Source: Caryophanales bacterium UBA970 (GTDB lineage: Bacteria; Bacillota_I; Bacilli_A; RFN20; CAG-826). From it: DNA of 19,109 nucleotides. This document shows positions 14,144 through 19,109 of this stretch, piece after piece (positions within the stretch are counted from its first letter, which is position 1; each line of letters starts with the position of its first letter). The stretch spans positions 1-19,109 of the forward strand of contig DBCA01000033.1 in assembly GCA_002292805.1 (NCBI GenBank), written 5' to 3'. The position numbers and the translations under genes were made by a program. The notes below the pieces were generated by a model. That model was not told where the DNA came from. It saw only the letters and a program-made list of their open reading frames with translations, and searched no databases.

Positions 14144-15262
14144 ATGATTAAAGTTGGCATCGATGCGATTAATTTTTACACCCCACAAGTGTATTTAGAC
14201 ATGGCGGAATTGGCGAATGTTCGCCAAGTTGCTGTCGAGAAATACACCGTTGGCATCGGTCAAGAAAAAATGTCGTTGATTGATTCGTTTGAAGATATCA
14301 TCACCATGGCCGCGGAAGCAAGTGCGGATTTGGTCAAGGATCGTGAACATGAGATTGGTTTACTTTTATTTGCCACTGAATCTGGCATCGATTTTTCTAA
14401 ATCTGCAGGCGTTTATTTACACGCTTTGCTTCAATTGAATCCGCAATGCCGAGTGTTGGAAGTTAAACAAGCTTGTTATGCGGCCACAGGTGCATTGATG
14501 TTGGCGAAAGATTACGTAGCCCTTCATCCAGGAAAAATCGCATTGGTTGTCGCCAGTGATGTCGCTTGGTATGGGTTTAATACTCCCGGAGAAGTGACGC
14601 AAGGAGCTGGCGCTATTGCCATGATTGTCAGTACCAACCCCCGAATTGGTGTAATTGAAGAAGGTCTTGCGATTGTCGATAGTAACAAGGATTTTTATCG
14701 CCCATCTTATTATGAAGTCCCAATTGTGGATGGAAAATTATCCATTCGTAGTTATAAAGAATTATTAAAACAAGTCAGACCGCAGCAACCATTAACGTAT
14801 GTTTGCTTTCATATGCCGTTTGCAACGATGAGCGATAAGGCTTCAGAAGTATTGATTCAACCTTTAAGTGAGAAAGTTCTTCTTTCAACAAAAGCATTCA
14901 ATAAAGATGTGGGAAATATTTATAATGGGTCATTATACTTATCGCTGATCTCATTACTCACCACCCACCCTACATCACTTGCAAATGAAAAAATTGGGAT
15001 GTTCTCTTATGGGTCTGGGGCTACGGCGGAATCGTTTTCAATTATCTTACAACCCAATTACGAACAAGCAATCAACAAACAAAATTTCCTCACGACCTTA
15101 AGTCAACGAAGAAAAGCGGATTTTACCACCTACGAACGATTAATGTCAGGATATGAGCATCGGGAAAAAAGTTTAAATTTCACCACCACGATTCCTAATA
15201 GCAGACATCGGTTTGTTCTTACCGGCATTTTAAATGGTCATCGTGAATACTTAAGACGATAA
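14144..15262 (+). CDS. mvaS: Hydroxymethylglutaryl-CoA synthase
   Basis: Thiolase-fold enzyme of 372 residues that condenses acetyl-CoA with acetoacetyl-CoA to HMG-CoA, the substrate of the reductase encoded just upstream. The catalytic triad is visible: E79 in FATESGIDFSKSAG, nucleophile C111 in EVKQACYAATGAL and H223 in CFHMPFATMSDKA. GSLYLSLISLL (262-272) and SYGSGATAESF (288-298) are also typical. Length is slightly under the roughly 385 of staphylococcal MvaS. It is read with mvaA from one message, with five bases between them and a weak GAAAG ribosome site. No terminator follows in the 140-base gap. Confidence 0.95.
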   Translation: MIKVGIDAINFYTPQVYLDMAELANVRQVAVEKYTVGIGQEKMSLIDSFEDIITMAAEASADLVKDREHEIGLLLFATESGIDFSKSAGVYLHALLQLNPQCRVLEVKQACYAATGALMLAKDYVALHPGKIALVVASDVAWYGFNTPGEVTQGAGAIAMIVSTNPRIGVIEEGLAIVDSNKDFYRPSYYEVPIVDGKLSIRSYKELLKQVRPQQPLTYVCFHMPFATMSDKASEVLIQPLSEKVLLSTKAFNKDVGNIYNGSLYLSLISLLTTHPTSLANEKIGMFSYGSGATAESFSIILQPNYEQAINKQNFLTTLSQRRKADFTTYERLMSGYEHREKSLNFTTTIPNSRHRFVLTGILNGHREYLRR

Positions 15263-15402
15263 CGCGATCCAAGTTGATGGGTGGCGCATTTTCTCTGATT
15301 CCCCATCATGATTATTGATTAAAAGCATGGTTTAAATTGTAAAACGTTTGCCTTACCCTAAACTATAAATTAAAGCATAAAAAAATTGTTATAATAACGA
15401 GA
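15263..15402. other. Longest gap without a gene, mvaS to HAD phosphatase
   Basis: This is 140 bases of AT-rich sequence. It holds the promoter of the following gene at its right end. A six-base inverted repeat (GATGGG 15276-15281 with CCCATC 15302-15307) has a 20-base loop and no T run, so it is not a good terminator. I see no RNA gene or convincing small ORF here. Confidence 0.6.
15387..15395 (+). promoter_or_regulatory. Extended -10 promoter directly before the HAD gene
   Basis: TGTTATAAT is a perfect extended -10 element (TGn followed by TATAAT). Only seven bases separate it from the ATG at 15403, so the predicted transcription start is at the start codon. There is no Shine-Dalgarno sequence. 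A matching -35 is not evident, which fits an extended -10 promoter. Confidence 0.7.
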
Positions 15403-16056
15403 ATGAAATATGCAATTTACGATTTTGACGGTACACTACTTCAGGCTTCAACCGTGCCATTTATTCTTCAACAATGGAAGGCATCGGCATTACCTAAATC
15501 TACCTATCATAAAATCAATCGCGCCATCATCTTCCGTTATGTGCTAATGAAGTTAAAAGTTTTTGGCATTCGCTATGATGATTTTCGGTATTGGGCGATG
15601 GGAAAAGTTGGTCAGTTATTCGCCACGATTACCATCGATCAATTGAGTCAGTTCTTGGATGAGTTATTTGTCGCATCCAAATCCCTTCTTCATAAAAAAG
15701 TGGTCAAACAAATTTCAAAGGATAAACAAGATGGTTTTCATACCATCTTATTGTCAGGTAATTTTGATGTGTTTTTAGAACGATATCGCGTCCTTGGTTT
15801 TGATGAGATTATAGGGACACAGTTATTTGATCATCAAGCGAAAGTCTTTAAAACCATCACCATTCTTTCTGCAGATCAAAAAGTTTCCGCGATACTTAAA
15901 AAATTTCCAGCGATCCAGTGGGACAAAACCAAAGCATTCTCAGATTCTTATGCAGACATTGAATTGTTAAATAAAGTCAAAGAAGCGATTTGTGTCACCC
16001 CAGATAAACGTTTGTTAAAAGTCGCTAAAGATAATCAATGGCGAGTTATTCTTTAA
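15403..16056 (+). CDS. HAD-superfamily hydrolase, subfamily IB (SerB-like)
   Basis: Probable phosphatase of 217 residues. Motif I is YDFDGTLL with nucleophile D7 and acid D9. Motif II is ILLSGN with S118. A Lys around 175-177 precedes motif IV AFSDSYADIELL (178-189), with D181 and D185 as magnesium ligands. The helical segment between motif I and II (about 20-100) is the cap of the IB group, which includes phosphoserine phosphatase and several lipid- or sugar-phosphate phosphatases; the substrate cannot be assigned. The start is firm because the catalytic DFDGT falls at the family's normal place. It stands alone, appears leaderless, and its last 11 bases overlap the convergent small membrane protein gene. 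Confidence 0.88.
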   Translation: MKYAIYDFDGTLLQASTVPFILQQWKASALPKSTYHKINRAIIFRYVLMKLKVFGIRYDDFRYWAMGKVGQLFATITIDQLSQFLDELFVASKSLLHKKVVKQISKDKQDGFHTILLSGNFDVFLERYRVLGFDEIIGTQLFDHQAKVFKTITILSADQKVSAILKKFPAIQWDKTKAFSDSYADIELLNKVKEAICVTPDKRLLKVAKDNQWRVIL

Positions 16057-16390
16057 CAGCAAGACTTGCGACGACGAGCAAGATCCATGCAATCACAAAG
16101 ATGATTTCTCCACGGAAATTGGTTAAGGCAATCTCGTAAATACCTTTAAGAATAACTTGGACAGTCAAGGTGGCGACAGCCAATCGAAATAAACTGACTC
16201 GTATGGGGTGCTTTGAATTCATATTTTTAGAAAAAACAAATTCAAAAATGCCCGCTAACAAGGGGACGCAAAAAGCTCCAACCATCCAAAGATTAAACAC
16301 ACCAGGTACAAAGCTTAAATACACATAACTAAACGCCCCCACAAAAGTGGAAATACCTAGGTAACTTAGGATGACTTTTAGTTTATAAAT
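16046..16390 (-). CDS. Small four-helix membrane protein, unknown family
   Basis: I chose the ATG at 16388-16390, giving 114 residues, over one 18 codons upstream at 16444. The chosen ATG overlaps the stop of the preceding gene as ATGATTTATAA, the usual coupling in this operon, while the upstream start would overlap it by 62 bases. Neither start has a clear ribosome site. The protein is almost entirely hydrophobic, with helices about 5-29, 31-52, 66-88 and 93-112, and a short polar loop FSKNMNSKHPIR between the second and third. I do not recognise the family. Its place last in a surface-glycan-type operon suggests a membrane accessory role, which is inference only. Confidence 0.65.
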   Translation of the reverse strand: MYKLKVILSYLGISTFVGAFSYVYLSFVPGVFNLWMVGAFCVPLLAGIFEFVFSKNMNSKHPIRVSLFRLAVATLTVQVILKGIYEIALTNFRGEIIFVIAWILLVVASLAVKE

Positions 16391-17297
16391 CATAACCAAG
16401 ATAAATAATGTCAGAAATTGATCGTTCTGAAATGGTTGAACCACTGTTGGTGGGTTTGTTGATTAATCTGCCATTGAACCACATGGTTGCAGAGCCACCT
16501 CCATCAAGGTTGTAGGCAAATCGTGCCCCATACTCCACAAAAACAGAAGCTAATTCGTAAACCGATAATCCGGCACTTTCTGAGGTTCTTCCATCCGAGC
16601 ACACAAAGATGTATTGGTCATCACGAATTTGGCCAATGGCCGTTCTCGGATTGCTATCAAGTTCATAGGGGACTTTGGTTGAGGGGTTGACCGTTAAGGT
16701 ACTTTGGTTAATTAACACCGGTCCAAATGACCAAACTTGCCATGGATTAAGTTCGTTTAATGCTTGAAGGTCAGTGTCTCGTTCTTCAAATGTCGACATC
16801 ATTCCTTGATCGTTAAGAACCACAGCGTCGTCAGATTCTGATGGACGTGGTGTGATGCGATAGACCAATCCATTTCTGACCACAAAACCAATATCACGAA
16901 AACCATAATAGTCTCCATTGATGGCAAAGATAGCATTTTTTCGATTGGCAATGACAGAAGTTTTTTCTTTAAAATTTTTTCCAAAGGTATCTAAACCAAA
17001 AGCGGCTTTGACGAGACGATGATCGGTTGTGGTGAGGACTGCCACATAGACTTGCGTGTCATGACGTCGAATCACATCAATCTGTAATTGCATGTTGCTG
17101 TCGACATAAGAAAACTCGCCATAGGTTGGTTCAATCGATGTGAGAGAAGAATTTGATTCGGACTGGGAACTAAGAATATTTGATCCACTCTGACCACTTG
17201 CTTTGAATACAAACGCATCCAGCAAGGAATAACCAGTCCCCAAGGTTAAGGTTAACGAGTAGACCAAGGTGATGAGTCGGAGTTGATTATGATTCAT
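16383..17297 (-). CDS. Membrane-anchored phosphodiester glycosidase (NAGPA) family protein
   Basis: Protein of 304 residues with one N-terminal hydrophobic segment (about 6-30) as signal anchor, a Ser/Gly-rich linker (33-55) and an extracytoplasmic NAGPA-type domain. Family blocks are AINGDYYGF (125-133), FGPVLIN (191-197), NPRTAIGQ (216-223), SDGRTSESAGLS (234-245), YNLDGGGSATM (262-272) and ERSISDIIYLG (291-301). The eukaryotic prototype removes GlcNAc from a phosphodiester on mannose-6-phosphate. Bacterial members are often found with surface-polysaccharide genes and most are uncharacterised. It overlaps the GT2-GtrA gene by 11 bases and the small membrane protein gene by 8, so it may trim or remodel a glycan made by the same operon. 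Confidence 0.87.
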   Translation of the reverse strand: MNHNQLRLITLVYSLTLTLGTGYSLLDAFVFKASGQSGSNILSSQSESNSSLTSIEPTYGEFSYVDSNMQLQIDVIRRHDTQVYVAVLTTTDHRLVKAAFGLDTFGKNFKEKTSVIANRKNAIFAINGDYYGFRDIGFVVRNGLVYRITPRPSESDDAVVLNDQGMMSTFEERDTDLQALNELNPWQVWSFGPVLINQSTLTVNPSTKVPYELDSNPRTAIGQIRDDQYIFVCSDGRTSESAGLSVYELASVFVEYGARFAYNLDGGGSATMWFNGRLINKPTNSGSTISERSISDIIYLGYDL

Positions 17298-18330
17298 GTG
17301 TAAAAATATACTTCTTTTGGACTTGATAAGAAATAATAAAAAGCAAAATATCGACGATTAATTTACTCCATGCTGCAGAAACACCAAGAAGGGTAATGCC
17401 ATCGGTTAGCCACGCTGAGGAAGCCATGATGATGAGAAATAAAAGTAAGTATTGAACCACAGATTTGGATAACTTAACTTTTGAACGAAAACTATACAAG
17501 CGATTCAACGTGTAATTGGCAATACCGGATAACATGCGTGAAAAAATAACCGCAAGGATAATGCGATACGTTCCTGCTAACCATTGGTAAAACAACAAAA
17601 ACAAACTGTAATCAATGGCAAAACTTAATATGCTTACCATTAAAAATCGAAATAAATCTTTGAGTAAGATTTGATAAATTAAATATGAGTCACGCCATTG
17701 GCGAAAAGAACTAATCGCACCTTCTTGGTGATAAATGGTTTGTGTTGGCACTTGAATAATCGTGGTTTTTTTGACAGCAACTTCTTTCAACATCGCCATT
17801 TCATAATCGAAACGCTGTTGCGGAATCTTAATTAAGTTTGAGAGTAACCACCTAGGAATGCCACGTAATCCATTTTGAGTATCCATGACTTTTTGTCCGG
17901 TAACCGCTAAAAACACATAACGGGTAATCAAGTTGCCCAATTTATTACTTAAAGGAGTTCGTTTGTTAAAGGTTCTTGTGGCAAGATAAAAAGCCCTTGA
18001 ATCTTGGTCTAACAACATCGCAATCTTAAGAATATCCTCACTTGGATGCTGCCCATCGGCATCGGCGGTCACCACCCCATCAATCTCTGGGAGATGATCT
18101 AACACATACTGAAAAGCAGTCTTGAGTGCTGCGCCTTTGCCTTGGTTGATTGGATGATGCAAAACTGTCACGCCTGAGAGTTGCTTAAATATCTTCTGAT
18201 CTGGATTACCATCATCCACGACAATAATGGGTTGATGAAAGGTCAGTCTTAAGGTGTGAATGAGTTTGATGAGATTGTCATTAGGACGAAAAGCGGGAAT
18301 GATAATCGCTGTATGAGCAAAACGTTCCAT
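17287..18330 (-). CDS. GT2 glycosyltransferase fused to a GtrA-like membrane domain
   Basis: Fusion protein of 347 residues. Residues 1-215 form a GT2 domain of the dolichol/polyprenyl-phosphate sugar synthase type: IIIPAFRPNDNL (8-19), VVDDGNPD (37-44), NQGKGAALKTAF (62-73) and the metal-binding DADGQH (90-95), then DTQNGLRG (150-157). Residues about 226-345 form a GtrA-like domain of four helices, with the typical NYTLNRLYSFRS (272-283). GtrA proteins are thought to flip a lipid-linked sugar across the membrane. The fusion could make polyprenyl-phosphate-hexose inside and deliver it outside for decorating a surface polymer. The sugar is unknown. Its ATG overlaps the DUF1576 stop as TAATG. 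Confidence 0.92.
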   Translation of the reverse strand: MERFAHTAIIIPAFRPNDNLIKLIHTLRLTFHQPIIVVDDGNPDQKIFKQLSGVTVLHHPINQGKGAALKTAFQYVLDHLPEIDGVVTADADGQHPSEDILKIAMLLDQDSRAFYLATRTFNKRTPLSNKLGNLITRYVFLAVTGQKVMDTQNGLRGIPRWLLSNLIKIPQQRFDYEMAMLKEVAVKKTTIIQVPTQTIYHQEGAISSFRQWRDSYLIYQILLKDLFRFLMVSILSFAIDYSLFLLFYQWLAGTYRIILAVIFSRMLSGIANYTLNRLYSFRSKVKLSKSVVQYLLLFLIIMASSAWLTDGITLLGVSAAWSKLIVDILLFIISYQVQKKYIFTHES

Positions 18331-19109
18331 TAATGTTTAACTGACTTTCGTTGTAATCGTTGTAATAAGTTAGGGATAGGAAATTGTTGAGCGATGACGA
18401 CCACAATGCCCGCGACAAGACCGGCAGTAAATCCATTGTTATACAAATCAAATCCACCTTGTAAAGCGAGGGCTTGGGGGGCAATCAATAAGTGAATAAA
18501 CCCTGCAAGGAGTCCATAAAATACCCCAAACTTTCCAGACACGGGAGCTAAGGCGGTCACAAAGAAGACCGCAATGCTAGGTCCAAGATTGGTTAATGAA
18601 AAGCCAGGAATCATGGAAGCAAGGATTAAACCAGTGATGACAGGAAGTGCGTTACGAATATGTTTACCATAACTTCCAAATGCCATAAACGTGAAGATCC
18701 CTGCAACCATCGGACCAGATAATGGAAGATTTAAGGTGATCACAAGGAATAAACTTAATAATCCAATCGTACCAACATTGAATAGAGTTGCTGCCAAGCC
18801 AAAGTCTTTATAAAAATCAGTGGGTAAATTCCCCGGGCTTTGAATTAGCCGTAACCAAGGACGATACACTTGGCGGTGAAGGATAAAAGCGCCACCCATC
18901 AAACCAATGGAGAGAATAAAAACAAACCACAAAAGTGTCGTGTGATAAGCAAAAGTTAATGTTAATGGAACGCTGACATCGACATTGAATGCTTTGAGGA
19001 TGCTGCTTATCAGCATCGCGATAAAACCCATCCCAAATCCTGTGTTATATAAGTTATACCCTTGATGAAATTTGCCAACAATGGAAACCACCATGGGGGT
19101 TAACCAGCC
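18330..19109 (-). CDS. DUF1576 integral membrane protein, C-terminal part (cut by window edge)
   Basis: The frame is open to the window end and continues upstream of the first internal Met (19094), so the N-terminus lies outside. About 259 residues are visible, with seven or eight hydrophobic segments. Two copies of an LYN-x-GF motif, FHQGYNLYNTGF near the start and LQGGFDLYNNGF near the end, about 200 residues apart, show an internal duplication as in transporter-like folds. I recognise this as DUF1576, a Firmicutes family of about 400-430 residues without a known function. It is the first gene visible in the four-gene minus-strand operon and ends in a one-base overlap with the GT2-GtrA gene. 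A channel or carrier role is inference. Confidence 0.8.
   Translation of the reverse strand, partial: GWLTPMVVSIVGKFHQGYNLYNTGFGMGFIAMLISSILKAFNVDVSVPLTLTFAYHTTLLWFVFILSIGLMGGAFILHRQVYRPWLRLIQSPGNLPTDFYKDFGLAATLFNVGTIGLLSLFLVITLNLPLSGPMVAGIFTFMAFGSYGKHIRNALPVITGLILASMIPGFSLTNLGPSIAVFFVTALAPVSGKFGVFYGLLAGFIHLLIAPQALALQGGFDLYNNGFTAGLVAGIVVVIAQQFPIPNLLQRLQRKSVKH

Noticed and set aside
15276..15307. Inverted repeat GATGGG/CCCATC after mvaS as a terminator
   Set aside because: Only six pairs, a 20-base loop and no following T tract.
16059..16069. Palindrome GCAAGACTTGC near the HAD/membrane protein junction
   Set aside because: Five-base arms with a single-base centre cannot form a useful hairpin, and no T run follows.
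16391..16444. Longer start for the small membrane protein
   Set aside because: It would overlap the upstream gene by 62 bases; the ATG at 16390 overlaps the stop by 8 bases, in line with the operon's other junctions.
1..19109. Mobile elements, CRISPR arrays, tRNA or rRNA genes, riboswitches
   Set aside because: I looked for long direct or inverted repeats, transposase or integrase genes, cloverleaf-like sequences and long structured leaders. None was found, and the gaps are too short for most of them.

Overview
The window is a densely packed, low-GC bacterial chromosome segment that uses the standard code: Trp is TGG throughout, and TGA ends the OsmC gene inside an ATGA overlap. Paired mevalonate genes, a heterodimeric BmrCD-type exporter, DUF975, DUF4256 and DUF1576 proteins and a glgC-glgD-glgA cluster suggest a Bacilli/Firmicutes lineage. 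An Acholeplasma- or Izemoplasma-like member is plausible; the standard code argues against Mycoplasma or Spiroplasma. This placement is inference. I see no tRNA, rRNA, CRISPR array, insertion sequence or phage gene.

Layout. 2-352 (+) is the 3' end of an unidentified gene cut by the window edge. 354-4107 (-) encodes the two halves of an ABC exporter, with the degenerate-site residues split between the subunits as in BmrC/BmrD. 4193-4994 (+) is a small operon of a MORN_2-repeat protein and a DUF4256 protein, closed by a clear hairpin terminator. 5048-5707 (-) is a DUF975 membrane protein and 5761-6192 (-) a hotdog thioesterase. 6268-7994 (+) is an OsmC protein overlapping an RsmF-type rRNA methyltransferase. 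That enzyme has lost its motif VI cysteine, and a terminator-like hairpin lies in its first codons. 7974-11622 (-) is the glycogen operon glgC-glgD-glgA. 11692-15262 (+) holds an amidase, then HMG-CoA reductase and HMG-CoA synthase, the two entry enzymes of the mevalonate pathway. 15403-16056 (+) is a HAD phosphatase. 16046-19109 (-) is a four-gene operon with overlapping genes: DUF1576 membrane protein, GT2-GtrA fusion, phosphodiester glycosidase-like protein and a small four-helix membrane protein. It is probably a cell-surface glycan unit of unknown product.

Expression signals. Four plus-strand genes that begin transcripts (4193, 11692, 13092, 15403) have a -10-like hexamer only 6-9 bases before the ATG and no Shine-Dalgarno sequence, so they look leaderless. 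Several other genes (4440, 5707, 6192, 6268, 11622) have good Shine-Dalgarno sequences. Convergent genes meet tail to tail with no room for a terminator: 1 base apart at 352/354, overlapping by 21 at 7974-7994 and by 11 at 16046-16056. The longest gap without a gene is 140 bases (15263-15402), so no stretch over 300 bases is empty.

Points most worth a second look: the Cys-to-His change at the expected nucleophile of the RsmF-like protein, the hairpin inside the start of that gene, the leaderless starts, and the uncharacterised DUF1576/GT2-GtrA/glycosidase operon.
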